The notes under the pieces were generated by a model. It searched no databases. It was not told the DNA's origin and was given only the letters and a program-made list of their open reading frames with translations. A program made the position numbers and the translations under genes. Below, in pieces: positions 12,857 to 23,452 of a stretch of 64,000 nucleotides of DNA. Source of the stretch: Atkinsonella hypoxylon (taxonomy: Eukaryota > Ascomycota > Sordariomycetes > Hypocreales > Clavicipitaceae); the NCBI GenBank assembly GCA_000729835.1, contig JFHB01000124.1, positions 25,707 through 89,706 of the forward strand, given 5' to 3'. The number at the start of each line of letters is the position of its first letter. Positions within the stretch are counted from its first letter, which is position 1.

Positions 12857-13178
12857 CTACAAGCCCCAGCCAGTACGGAGTATAATTGTGATTATTGCGA
12901 TTATTGCGGCCAGGACGGCCCCAACTGGCGTCAATGTCCCAAGCATACCCATGCTGGTCAGTATCGCAAATATGCCGCCTGCTGGTGTGAAGCCTCCATA
13001 CATGAAAGACTGAAAGGCTGCAGCAGGTGATCCTTGTTGCACGTTAGCTGTTACACTTCGAGCCACCGGTGCACATGGCCATACCTGCGACAATGCCAAG
13101 AGGCCCGAAGCCCAGAAGGAAATTGAGAATGCACATGGCGGTGAAAAAAATTGCCCATGAGATGATGCCGGCTCTCAT
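12857..13178 (-). CDS. ISG12/IFI6-family small membrane protein
   Basis: Proposed CDS is complement(join(12857..13048,13084..13178)), with boundaries approximate to a few bases, about 95 residues. Removing the short intron that begins GTATGG and contains a GCTAAC branch site joins FGPLGIVAGSPAAAFQSFMYG to GGIFAILTSMGMLG. This reproduces the Gly/Ala-rich signature of the ISG12 (IFI6/IFI27) family: GxxGxxAGS...QS..G....G..FA.L.S.GM. The protein is nearly all hydrophobic, with about three membrane helices. Animal members localise to mitochondrial or ER membranes and modulate apoptosis; the fungal role is unknown. The gene converges on GEP4, 89 bp apart. The frame stays open upstream of the ATG through a possible GTGAGT intron (about 13250), so extra 5' exons are possible. 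The intron is very short, about 35 bp. Confidence 0.55.
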
Positions 13179-14195
13179 ATCTGGATCTCCAGTTATCTCA
13201 ATTATTCAGGGACAAATATAACAAGTGGCCTTGCTTTGACTCACGCTTTTGGAAATTCTTGTCCAGTACTAGGGCCTTAATATACTCAAACTTTTGGCAG
13301 ATCCATGGCAGAAAATATGGTTTTTGGGCGCATGCGGATGCCAACCGACTTGCGCAGACTTTGATGGAGGCTGCGATGATGGGTGGAATAGTGCCTTTTT
13401 ATACGCTGGACCGGGGCCTCATGAAGCGATCTGTTTACCACACGTTTTGCCAGCTCAGAAGAGATTCACTGCTTTAAATTACACTGACAATCAAACGCGA
13501 TATGTGGAGCTTTAACTTTGCCAGGGTCTGCTTTGGCTTCCAAGGTGAGAGCCAAGTGAGAATGCGCCGTGCCGGCCCATTTGCAACGTTGAGGTAGCAA
13601 CACCGTTTGATCGTGTCCCCGAAAGCCTCTCTCCACTAGACTTGAGAATTAAGAAATTCGCAAACAATGTTCAGCGTTCTCGGTGACTCCTTGACCTCGA
13701 AGAAGAAGATGTGAAATGAGTCCCCGTTCCTCGAAGGGTTCACCGTACGTTCCAAGGCGATGAATTTCACGTTTACAGCTTGCTGTACGTAGATGGCGTC
13801 ATGAAGCACGTTTTCTACTTGAACCATAGACTGACTTTACTTGCTGCAAGGCGCCATTGAAGAGGTCCAAGTTGGCGTCCTGCCTCCGGCGTGTCTCTGA
13901 TGCGACTAAACGTCAATAGGCACATGCCAGACACCGAAAGAATAATTACAGCTCTCGGAGAAGCCCCGGTATCGGCATAGAAATCTCGCCCGAGGTGAGA
14001 TGAGGGATGTCGTCAAGCAGAATCTGGCGACCGGACCGAGCAGGCGGTGGCACCCGGCAGAAATATTTCCTCCATCGCGCCAGGAGCTTAAGGTCCAATC
14101 TAGCATCCACAAAGGGATAGATATCCTTCAACCCTTCGCGCAAAAGTTGGTCTTCACCATAAAGTCAGCCCAAAGCCCACGGAAGCACAGAAACA
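13179..14195. other. Ambiguous, possibly degraded coding stretch
   Basis: Minus-strand frames here read like protein fragments but do not join into a clean gene. One runs at about 13946-14170 (…LKDIYPFVDARLDLKLLARW…), one at 13636-13827 (…KFIALERTVNPSRNGDSFH…), and one at about 13250-13370 ends against the ISG12-like exon. None begins with ATG and each ends in a stop without an evident splice site. Either an unrecognised multi-exon 5' part of the ISG12-like gene or a decayed gene is possible. The right end is the TIM22 promoter. Confidence 0.3.
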
Positions 14196-14852
14196 ATGAA
14201 TTTCCCCAGACCGGGCGCCGGTGCCGCACCCACGCCCGCCCCCGGCAGCGCTCAAGATCCCAACGTCAAAGCCGTACGTCATGCGCCAAGTGATTGATAT
14301 TCACGCACGTAAAAGCCAAAAGCTAACTAACTCCTCCCCAGGTCCAAACCGCCATGGAATCATGTTTTGGAAAATCCGTCATGTCGGGCGTGATGGGCTT
14401 CGGCATGGGCGGTCTATTCGGCATGTTCATGGCCTCGGTATGATGCATCACCATATCAAGTATCCAGATTGACAGAATCATCCCTATTAACAGCAACCCA
14501 GATGTCCTACGACACCCCCTTTGGAAGCCCCGTCACCAACAGCGCCGGCCAAAGCATCTCCTCCCTCCCTCTCCGCCAACAACTCAAGGTCGGCTTCAAA
14601 GACATGGGCACGCGCTCGTACTCGATGGCCAAGAACTTTGGCAAAGTGGGCGCGCTCTTCTCCGGAATTGAATGCGGCATCGAGGGCCTGCGGGCCAAGA
14701 ACGATCTTGCGAACGGCGTGGCGGCGGGTTGTCTGACGGGTGGTATCCTGGCTAAGAATGCGGGACCGCAGGCCATGGCGGGCGGATGCGTGGCCTTTGC
14801 GGCCTTCAGCGCGGCGATCGATGCGTGGATGAGGCAGCCCAAGGATGAATAG
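14196..14852 (+). CDS. TIM22: Mitochondrial inner-membrane translocase subunit Tim22
   Basis: Proposed CDS is join(14196..14273,14342..14437,14502..14852), 174 residues, all exons in phase 0. The product belongs to the Tim17/22/23 family. It has a Pro/Ala-rich N-terminus, a first helix with MSGVMGFGMGGLFGMFMAS, then GTRSYSMAKNFGKVGALFSG, ECGIEGLRAKNDLANGVAAG and a last Gly/Ala helix. The IEGLRAKNDLANG stretch is diagnostic. Two Cys (ESCFGK and IECGIE) are placed where Tim22 forms its intramolecular disulfide. It is the channel subunit of the TIM22 complex that inserts carrier proteins into the inner membrane. Length and architecture are normal. Confidence 0.92.
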
Positions 14853-15260
14853 AGCCGCAGCGTTATGGAATGATGACATGTACAATTTGACGCGGACTTT
14901 GTCACATGGCGTTTGGGTCTGGTTTTGTCGGTTTGTTAAAGACGTTGCATAGACATGGCGTTATAGTTGGAGATTGTTTTTTTTTTTTTTCACTCCGCTA
15001 ACTATCCTTGTTCCAACTGGGGACATTCTTCGCTGGCTATACCAAGGGTGCCTGTTGTGGCCGGTTTGTATTAGAACGTGCAGAATGCACTTACGGAATA
15101 TAGAGCAAGATATTGCATCACTTGACGTGGTTGGCACTTGGTCTACGCAAAATTCATTCCATTCTTGCTCAGCTAGTATTGAATAGTACTCATACATTTC
15201 TCGTACGCCCCATACAGTAAGTGATTATATTCCCCCATTGCCCATGAGTCGCTTAGTTTC
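14853..15260. other. Convergent 3' interval of TIM22 and the GH16 gene
   Basis: About 400 bp between two stop codons on opposite strands. It contains a 14-T run at 14977-14990. No supported gene. Confidence 0.5.
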
Positions 15261-16689
15261 TTAGACAGGCTGGTAGACTTCGAAAGTCCCAAACTCCCAA
15301 AATGCAGTCTTGAACGAATCGGGTTGGTTAGCCACGAGATCGGTGCAATTGCTCGGGCCTGAGAAACAATTAGCTTTCTATTTGGCAGAAAAGGAAGATG
15401 AAACAAAAAAAAACCCAACGGCAAACAAACAAAGAGCTTACATCCAGACTTATCCCAGCTACCATATACCAAATCGCCACACAGATCGATATTCACAATA
15501 ATAGAATTGTTCTTGAAATGCGAACCAATGTCACAGTCCGTGCTGGGGAAATCGGCGGCGGCAGTCCCCCATCCGGCAGGGTTAGGTTTCTTGCTAGTGA
15601 TGTCGGCAGGGATGGCATCCCTGGCAAACTGCCACATGCGAATGCCGGCGGCGCGCCACTCCACGGCCATGATGCTCCCGCCGGCGGAGTTGAGGGCAGC
15701 GCCAAAGGTAGAAGCGGGCTCCTGGACGCCGCAGCCCGCGTTCTTGTTGACGCTGTAGTCGCAGTTGTCTTGGCCCGCGACACCGGTCTCCTTGCGCTTG
15801 ACGTCCATGGAGCAACCGCCGGTGGTGTGCAGGGTCATGGCGTTTCCCGCGGTGCCCTGGTTGATGGATTCCATGACGTCGATCTCGCCGTGCTGCGGCC
15901 AGTGGAAGGAGTCGGTGAGCCAGAGGGCTGGCCAGGCGCCGCAGGCATAGGGGGTGTGCTTGACGTCGAAGACGAAGAGGCCGCCGTTGTACGTCTTCTT
16001 GGATTCGATGCGCACGGAGAAGCGGCCGGTGGAGGCGTTGGGGACACTGTTTGGGCCGACGGCCGTGTCGACGCGGAGAACGGCTGTGCTGGGGGTTGCG
16101 TAGGTGAGGTTCTGGTCAGGGACTTAGTCTTTATGTTTCTTTTTCTTTTTCTTTTTTCCTTCCGTCGATGAGCTCCGGCAGCGGTGTACTTACGCGGCTG
16201 ACGGCCTCTACTTGAGGCACGTAGTGGACGAAACCCTGTGCTGGATCCAGTTAGCATGTTAGAAAATGGATACGTAGATACGAGAAGTGTGTTACCTGGG
16301 TCGTAGCCAGTTCTGTAGTTGAACTGGTCAAAGAAGTTCTCGCCGGAATCTAAACCTCTGTGTTAATATGACGTCGGACATTCATGGCTAGTTTTGAGAA
16401 AAAAAAACTCACATGTATCTTGTAGGCCATATGTCACAGGCGAATAATCAGGATACGCACTCTTCTTCCTGCTCAGCGCAACAGCGACAGCAACGATGAC
16501 GACGACGACGATGACAGCGACGGCCACGACGGCAATCCAGATCTTGCGCGTCCAGTACCGCGGATTCCACCATGGTCGGCTCGTCGTCACGCGTTGGCCA
16601 CGGCCTCTGTTCATCTCATGCCGCATGTCATCGAACGGCGGGGCTATGTCCCCGGACTCAATCCTCTCGTGATACCTTGGGAAACCCAT
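15261..16689 (-). CDS. Membrane-anchored GH16 endo-1,3(4)-beta-glucanase-like protein
   Basis: Proposed CDS is complement(join(15261..15358,15442..16111,16194..16240,16296..16349,16413..16689)), about 381 residues; every junction keeps frame. Residues 1-52 are cytosolic and basic, followed by one strongly hydrophobic helix (WIAVVAVAVIVVVVIVAVAVAL). This gives a type II membrane topology with the enzyme outside. The rest is a laminarinase-type GH16 domain: FFDQFNYRTGYDP, GLFVFDVKHTPYACGAWPALWL and the catalytic motif GEIDVMESIN, with Glu nucleophile and acid/base in the E-x-D-x-x-E pattern. Further on come DVKRKETG, NCDYS, and an ending around WEFGTFEVYQPV. Family members hydrolyse or remodel beta-1,3/1,4-glucans in cell walls. 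The membrane anchor suggests action on the cell's own wall rather than nutrient digestion, which is inference. Confidence 0.85.
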
Positions 16690-19146
16690 TGTTGCGAAGG
16701 GAAGGGAGGGATCGTCGCGGATAGTTCTTCGCCGTCAATGTATGTATGTATGTATGTATGTATGCAGGAGATGGTGAGTAGTAGTGATCCAAGCTGCTAC
16801 GATGGCGTACGGTGCAGAGGGCACACTTATTGAACGAGCGACTGAGGTGAAATCTAGCCCTTTCCGAAACTTTTCTTCGTCTTCCCCTTTGTTCGGCTGT
16901 AGATGGACGTGAGGAGAGATGAAGGATGCTTGGGAAAATTCACAAGCGTCGGGTTGCCACATTCTTGCTTTGCATCAAGGGAAGACGCCAACTGTGCTCC
17001 GGCTTTTTTTTTTTTTTTTTTTTTTTTTTGTTCAAAAAATCCACACACACTATCCGCAGTTCAGACCCTGTTTTGGCTTGGATGGATGGAATGAAGAGAG
17101 CACTCGAGGCACACTCGAGGCACTTGGTGCCGAGCATGTGTCGCAGCGCGTCACCATCATCAGGCTCGAGGTATGCCGTGCACACTTGGTAGGTAGGGTA
17201 CATACCAGTACTTCCGCCAGATGAACCACCGTTTCCACTCTTTTCTCCCTTGATGGTGCCGGAGGTATAGTGCCGGTGAATGATGGCTCGCTCGAGCGCT
17301 CATTGGTGTCGACGACATGACTTGGCCGGTTCGGCGGCATAAACTGGAGTCAAATGGGCCGCGAGGAACGAGCGAACAGGCGGCAAGGTGTTGGTTGACA
17401 GATTAATCCGGCATCCGACTCTCGCTCCCATGTGCTGCGGGTTTTCGGATTAAAACTGTCACTCGCGTGGGCGGGAACAACGGCACAGCATCTCCATCTC
17501 CAGCTCCATCTCCTCCGCATCTGCATCTGCGCCTCAGGAACATCCATCCATGTCTCACTTCCTAATTCTGTCCCTGACACCTGTCCTGTCCTGCCCCCTT
17601 GCAGCTTTAATCAATGTCACAGCCTCGCTTTGCAGCAGCCTTTGTACGCTAACCTGTTCCTTGCACGATCCCACTCAACCCTTGCCTGGGCAAGGATGTG
17701 CTGCCCAGTTAGTTCTTTGACATCTCGCCCGAACCCACTGGACTCGTATCTTCTTCAGACTCAAGAAGCTGACGGCCTACTTTCTAGATGTTCCAACCAT
17801 AAGCCCTAGTTCACCTCCCTTCTCCGTCGCGGAACGAGGCAACTATAGGTTTGGAACCGCGGTTCATATGCTCCATATATGCACACTTCTTCGGTAGATC
17901 CTAATCCAGATTTATCGACGAGCCGGACTCATAGCGGGGTATCCATCCATCCATCATCCTATATCTGTATCTATATTAAGCAGTTTCGCTCCGTCCTCCC
18001 TGTCGATTACTGGGCTCGAGCCACACTACTATTCGCATTACAATTGCCGACATCCAACTCGCCATTCTTTTCAACGCTCTCAAAGGGTCTTGCGGAAGGC
18101 GCTCCCAGTTTCTGTTCTAAAATAGTTTTCCACCGTAAATACCACTGATTTGGGAAATACGAATGAGTCCAAGTTCTCATGGCGTCTAGGGACGTCAATG
18201 TGGCTGGGGTCCATAATGCAAGGCCGACGGCAGCAAAACTTCTGGATCGGCAAAGGTGATGCTGGTCATCTCAGGAGTAGGAGCGAAGTCTGAGATCTAG
18301 AAGTCTTTAGTGAGTACATTTGGAAAGGTTGCGAATGGCAATCAGTTCTTGTTGCTCCACAAGGGCAACCATCGGTCTACAACGTTAGGGAATCCTCCCT
18401 TCTGCATTTGCCGCTGAGGCCTAAAAATGCGATTTCCCCCCCAATTGGAGTGCCCTTTCTACACAACCCCCGGTCGCTATTAATGATTGAATGGCTCATC
18501 AGTGAGGCGTCCGGACTTGAGGTGGGCGAGTGCTAGGCTCCAAGTATACCGGCTTAGGAGTACTCCGTAGCTCTAGATACGCTGCTAGACGAGCAGGCTG
18601 AAAAAAAAAAAAAGCAACTAGTGGTGTGTCGCGCGATATAGGGGATCTGACCGAACATTTAGTGTCTGGTGGCGTGGCCAGGTCTGGGCTCATCAGTAAG
18701 AAGATGCTGTTACGTTCAATTAATTGTATGCAAACTCTGAAAATGAAATGTGGAGAAATACAACTCCATACTCTACCACCCCGCACTGTTCTAAACGCTC
18801 GTCTAGGCATCAGAAAATAAAGCAACCGTCACTATACGTCTGCTTGCAGGTAGCCTCTCGGCTTTTGTTTGCACAACGTTGTTTGTTGTGACAAGAAAGT
18901 GAGGCAAGAGTCAAGGCCTCGGGCCATGCAGGCAGTTCTTTGCGTTCAAGGGCCTTCAATTCCCCAGGGGACAAATCAACCCATCCTCGCAACTCCTGCA
19001 CCTAAAGAAAATAAGTTTTATGATTGAGGCAATATTTTTGTATACATCAAGATCTAATCACATCCGTTGTACGCCAAGGACTTCATCGCAAAAGATACAA
19101 GACACCATCTTTACAACATGATGCCTCGAAACAGGCTACGATCAAA
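16690..19146. other. Gene-poor interval with microsatellites
   Basis: It contains a (TATG)n microsatellite at 16736-16763, 26 T at 17004-17029, 13 A at 18601-18613, and TACTCCGTA at 18561. A 125-residue frame at 17432-17809 has no domain or codon-position pattern that I can support. The left part is the promoter of the GH16 gene. Confidence 0.45.
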
Positions 19147-19824
19147 ATGACAACCATCCCGAGTGATCTATGCCCCTCGGAACTACCCAAACCCGACGTC
19201 AGAGTTAAGATGACAAGTTCAGACCATGTCAAGTGGTTGGCTTCGGTCATATCTTCCGCCAAGCGGCACCTCTCATCTATCCGCTTAGCCGTAGCCAAGA
19301 AACAACAGCAACTGGAGCTCTCAAGGCTGAAGCTAGACGCACTAGCTTGCGGGGCCAAAGAAATGGACGAGACAATAAGAACATTCATACAGCACCTCGA
19401 TCATATCTCGAGCAAGGGCGAAACCGAACCTGCTCCTCAACCTCACCAGGCGATGCCTAACGAGTATCTTTGCCTTTCGAATGCTCGACTTGTAGAACAG
19501 ATTGAACTATGCGAAAAGATCTTGCTGAACTGCAAACGGTTTCACAGAAGACGCTATTTGGACATGGAGGAGTCCATTGCCGCGATCGACTACCTCGAGA
19601 GGCGACATACCATCCTTATGAAACAGGTTTCCCGGGCAGAAAGGGCCCTGAAGGACCTGGACGAAGCGTCTCGTGTAGCTCGTGAACTCCGAATGAACGC
19701 TCGAGCACAAGCGAATGTGCTGATGGTGCAGCTGTCGAAGACGACGCAGGTTCCGCTCTCTGATGAGACTCCGATAGAACAGATGGACCAGTCTTTGCTT
19801 ATTCGAGAGCCAAGTCCCCGGTGA
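19147..19824 (+). CDS. Hypothetical coiled-coil protein
   Basis: A single uninterrupted frame of 225 residues from the first in-frame ATG (MTTIPSDLCPSELPKPDVRV). The frame extends upstream only through a TTG. Residues about 25-110 and 125-205 are rich in Leu, Gln, Glu, Lys and Arg in heptad-like spacing (AVAKKQQQLELSRLKLDALA; EQIELCEKILLNCKRFHRRR), so two coiled-coil segments are likely. There is no signal peptide, membrane helix or catalytic motif. I do not recognise the family. It sits between two long noncoding intervals and is intronless, and could be a lineage-specific gene. Confidence 0.55.
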   Translation: MTTIPSDLCPSELPKPDVRVKMTSSDHVKWLASVISSAKRHLSSIRLAVAKKQQQLELSRLKLDALACGAKEMDETIRTFIQHLDHISSKGETEPAPQPHQAMPNEYLCLSNARLVEQIELCEKILLNCKRFHRRRYLDMEESIAAIDYLERRHTILMKQVSRAERALKDLDEASRVARELRMNARAQANVLMVQLSKTTQVPLSDETPIEQMDQSLLIREPSPR

Positions 19825-20000
19825 TTGCTGCCACGCGTTCAGCAAAACACAGTCCATGCACTAGAGTAGGAAGCAACCGGGAAACAAGTCGCGATAGCTA
19901 GACTCAGAAACGCAAGTCCATAAGTATTACGAGATGCAAACTCCATACAATGTCATAAGTCGAACGTCGACTAATCAACCAAGCCACCATCCCGTCTCCC

Positions 20001-20534
20001 TCACTCCAGCGAAAAAGTCCTCATCACTGCCACAGCACAACACACCCACGCCCCCAAATCCGTCGTCAACAGCCTCGCCATATTCAACCCCAACCACCTC
20101 TCCTGCGCCTCAACATTCCTATTCCCCGGCTCAGCGCGCTTCCTCTCCGCCGCCCTGCCGCCCTCGTCATCCATCATGTACTTGATCAGCGGGACCACCA
20201 TAGGCGCATACAGCAAGTGGCCGACCGCGAGGCCCGCCGCCCCCGCGTACCACAAAAGCGAGCCGCGCCTCCGCAGGAAATCTCCGTGCCACGCGATGGC
20301 GCCGACAGAGGCCCATGTCGTCACGCCCAGGAGGGAAATCACCTGCGTCAGGCCCCAGGGGAACATGACGCGCCAGTACGCGGGGAGAAGGGCGTTGCCG
20401 CGATCGCAGAGCTCCGGGTGCGTGAAGTTGCTTAGGAAGAAGTGCTGGTCCCATGCGAAGAGAAGGGAGCATGATGAGGAGACGAAAGGTGCGAGGAGGA
20501 GGACCTTCCTTGTGTCCCAGAAACGCGAGGCCAT
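20001..20534 (-). CDS. Four-helix membrane protein, DUF1772/anthrone-oxygenase-like
   Basis: Intronless, 177 residues, start at 20534 (MASRFWDTRKVLLLAPFVSS) just downstream of a 24-T run in the leader. Hydrophobic helices fall at about residues 11-27, 55-75, 90-112 and 158-175. The pattern of a polar insert before helix 2, a PMVVPLIKYM segment after helix 3 and a conserved-looking LGLNMARLL before the last helix resembles the fungal DUF1772 family, which includes anthrone oxygenase-type proteins. No catalytic residue can be assigned by eye, so the family call is tentative. There is no polyketide or other biosynthetic gene nearby to suggest a secondary-metabolite role. Confidence 0.55.
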   Translation of the reverse strand: MASRFWDTRKVLLLAPFVSSSCSLLFAWDQHFFLSNFTHPELCDRGNALLPAYWRVMFPWGLTQVISLLGVTTWASVGAIAWHGDFLRRRGSLLWYAGAAGLAVGHLLYAPMVVPLIKYMMDDEGGRAAERKRAEPGNRNVEAQERWLGLNMARLLTTDLGAWVCCAVAVMRTFSLE

Positions 20535-21153
20535 GGTTGAGATTTTTTTTTTTTTTTTTTTTTTTTGGGGCGCGCTGGCCTGTCTGGTGAGGATGGCCAG
20601 TCCAGTGAGTGGATGGGAAGGCGAGCCCCTTGTTTTCCAAAGCAATTTCAAGCAAGGTAGTATATATCTGTCGCGATATTAGTCCACCTTGGCTTTAGGA
20701 CGGAAAACTTCAACTCACATTAGCTGGGGTTCTACAGGGTTGAGTTAAGCATTGGCAACTGGAGAGCGATGGGGTTGAGGGCCCAGCCGTTTGAGGGACC
20801 CACGTGGTTTGGACGACGGTTGAGCACCACCGCTTATCGAAACATGTGGATTAATATTAATGCGCGAGTTACAACGTGCAAGTACATGTATATCTTGATT
20901 CGTATCTTGCTGGCATGACAAGAGACATCACTATGCATGTCAAGGCAAGCTATTGTTCGCCGCGAAATACGCCATCCTCGATCAAGCCAAGATCACATCC
21001 TCAATGCACTACTGCTCGATCAACGAACCAACATCAACTGATATCTACCACCTTTGCGCCATTCGTGCCAGCGACCAGTCAGCCAGCACAGTACTGCAAC
21101 TTTACACAGAAAACGCTTCCCCCAAGCATACCGCAACATCCATTAATGATAGA
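20535..21153. other. Interval between the DUF1772-like gene and PRP45
   Basis: It includes the 24-T run (20543-20566) in the leader of the minus-strand gene to its left and the 3' flank of PRP45. Short plus-strand frames at 20876-21237 have no family features. Confidence 0.45.
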
Positions 21154-22988
21154 TTAATCTTCATTTTCATCCACGCGCGGCCGTTTCGACTCACGACTCT
21201 CCCCTTGCTGCAACCCGTAGCCCCTTTTGGAAGATGAGTTCTGGTCCACTTCGGAGAGAAATTTGTCGACATTGAACGGATCGGCTACTTCTTTTTGGAA
21301 TTGTACTGGGCCTTCGCGAGCCTGGGCTGCAGTGTTAGTGGACGGTCATGTTTCCCCTCTCCTTTCATAGCTCAAAGGAAAAATATGATAGAATGGGACT
21401 GGCGGATACGTACCTCTGCATCTGCTACACCCTTAAAGGTGCCCTTTCCGAGAGCTTCTCCGAACCGACTTGTTTTTTGGATTCTGGCCATCTCCTTATC
21501 GCCGGCTTCAGGGTCATCATCATCCATATTGGTGCGCGGTCGATAGATACTGCTGATGGCATCTTGTGCTGCGAACAGCGGCTTATCGTAGTGATTGTCT
21601 TCGTTGAAGCCACTGTCGAACCCGCTCGTCTGGTTAAACAGACGTGAGTCGTACATGGTCTCCTTGGACTGAGTAGGCTTGGCCAGGCCCAGTGCTATCT
21701 TTTCCGAAATGTCTCGATTCTGCTCTCGAGCCAAGACTTGCATACGACGCTCAGCGCCCATACGGCCTTGTCGAAGCTTTCTCTCTTCTTCCTTTTGCTT
21801 CTCTCGTCGAGCCTTCTCGCGCTCCTGAATCTCAGCATCTTCACTGTCGGATGCTGAGTCCGACCCGCTGTAGCTTTGTGACTGTGACCGTGATCGCGAA
21901 CCCTGTGAGTCGGACGACCTTCTTCTTCCCCGTCCAGCTGCCGCACGCTCTTCTCTTGCTTTTTGAGCAAGTGCGCGTAGATTCTCGTCCTTTTGTGCCT
22001 TTTCTTTCTCGGCCAGCCGTTGTTGCATCAAGGCTCGCTGCTGAACCTCTTCACGTGCGTGTCTCTCTGCCATCTTGACAGCCTCTGCAAATTGAGCGTG
22101 CTTATCGTTGATGGTGATATCCTGCAGGCCGCGGCCATCAGCCGCAAGACGCTTGTCTAGCGGAACTGTAAAACCTTTCGGGTTCTTCCAATTCGATATT
22201 GGTGGCGGGATTTTCCACATCTCCTGGTCCTCGGCCGTAAGCTTTCGAGGCGGTGAGTGCATCACTGGCGGGGGCGGCGATGGTGGCCCTCTGGGTATCT
22301 TCTTGTGTTTGAACTTTGGTGGTTCAAGCGGATCTCGCTGTCGCTCGACAATCTTCATAATACGGTCTTGCTTCTTCGAATTATCCCCCATCTGGCTGGC
22401 GGGTGTATATCGCACAAACGTCGGATCACCTCGCTGTCCAACATTGATGTTTTTCGGTCTCTGGGCAGCCACAGCACCATTGACAAGCGCTGCCAGTGCA
22501 TTCTTCGTCTTCTCAGTCGTAGCCGCCACGGATTCCTTGTCGGGCCTGGAAAGGTCAATTTCGCCAGCATCGGCCCGCTGTCTGAGGGGTATAAGATCTT
22601 TGAATGAAGTATGGATAATTCGCCCCTGGCTGTGCCCTTGTCGCGCGATCGCATCATACTTGACTTTGCCTTCGCCGTCAACCTGCACCGTCAACGCGTT
22701 GCTGGTCGTTGCATCTTTTTTCCCCATATCCAGAGGATACTGAGCAACTGGAATCTCAGGAAAAGCGCCGCCCCCTCCAAAATCCTCTTGCGATCGTGGC
22801 CGCCATCCTGAACGTTGTCCATACGGCGGCGGACCCGATCTCTTCAACACAATCTGCGTCTCGTCAATCTGGCCAGCACCGACAATGCGAGGACCTCGCT
22901 GCTGTGATCTTGAAGGCACCTCCTCTTCCTCACCTGTGTACTTTGGCTTCGGCAGCGACGCCTGCAGTGAAGCTGCGATCGACGCCAT
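21154..22988 (-). CDS. PRP45: Spliceosomal SNW-domain protein Prp45/SKIP
   Basis: Proposed CDS is complement(join(21154..21321,21414..22988)), 580 residues. The start at 22988 gives MASIAASLQASLPKPKY, the usual N-terminus. The SNW domain (about residues 130-310) contains IPLRQRADAGEIDLSRPD, FVRYTPASQ, DPLEPPKFKHKKIP, PPPISNWKNPKGFTVPLDKR and LAADGRGLQD; SNWKNPKG is the defining motif. After it come a charged helical segment, a Ser/Arg patch (RRRSSDSQGSRSRSQSQS) and the C-terminal IYRPR. The last exon restores the family ending GPVQFQKEVADPFNVDKFL plus a basic tail. Prp45 joins the NineTeen-complex-related spliceosome at activation and stays through both steps. A 15-C run lies in the leader at 23093-23107. 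Confidence 0.92.
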
Positions 22989-23452
22989 TGTATTATTGAG
23001 CAGATGCTGTCGAGAAAGGGCCAATTTGATGTGAGTTGAGTCTGGTAGGAAGAATTTCAGATGTGGCGCATCTATATGTGGCTGAGCATCTGCCCCCCCC
23101 CCCCCCCAACCGGCACCTACGGTCGTCACAGGAGCAGGTCTGCCTGTGAAATAAAGACATAGTTGAAGTTGAGAAATTAATAAAACAAGGTGAGTACTTT
23201 GAACATGGACACATCATCGTAATTTCGGACACTGAATGATTATATGACCACCTTTAATTCGATCCAGCAGGAGCACCTTGCTCGCTGGGCACTTTCACAT
23301 CGTCCACGCCAACGGCAAAATAAGAACTACGACCGTTATTTTCAATGCCCATAAATATACATATTTTTCCATGTCGGCCACTCTCCCATTTTGCCCCTTT
23401 TCCGCATGCGCCTCGTGACATCCTAACCAATAGTAAATGCCAAGCAAATATC
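22989..23452. promoter_or_regulatory. PRP45 upstream region
   Basis: About 460 bp between the PRP45 start and the p24 gene stop; both are on the minus strand. The only standout is a homopolymeric run of 15 C at 23093-23107. The PRP45 promoter must lie here. Confidence 0.4.
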
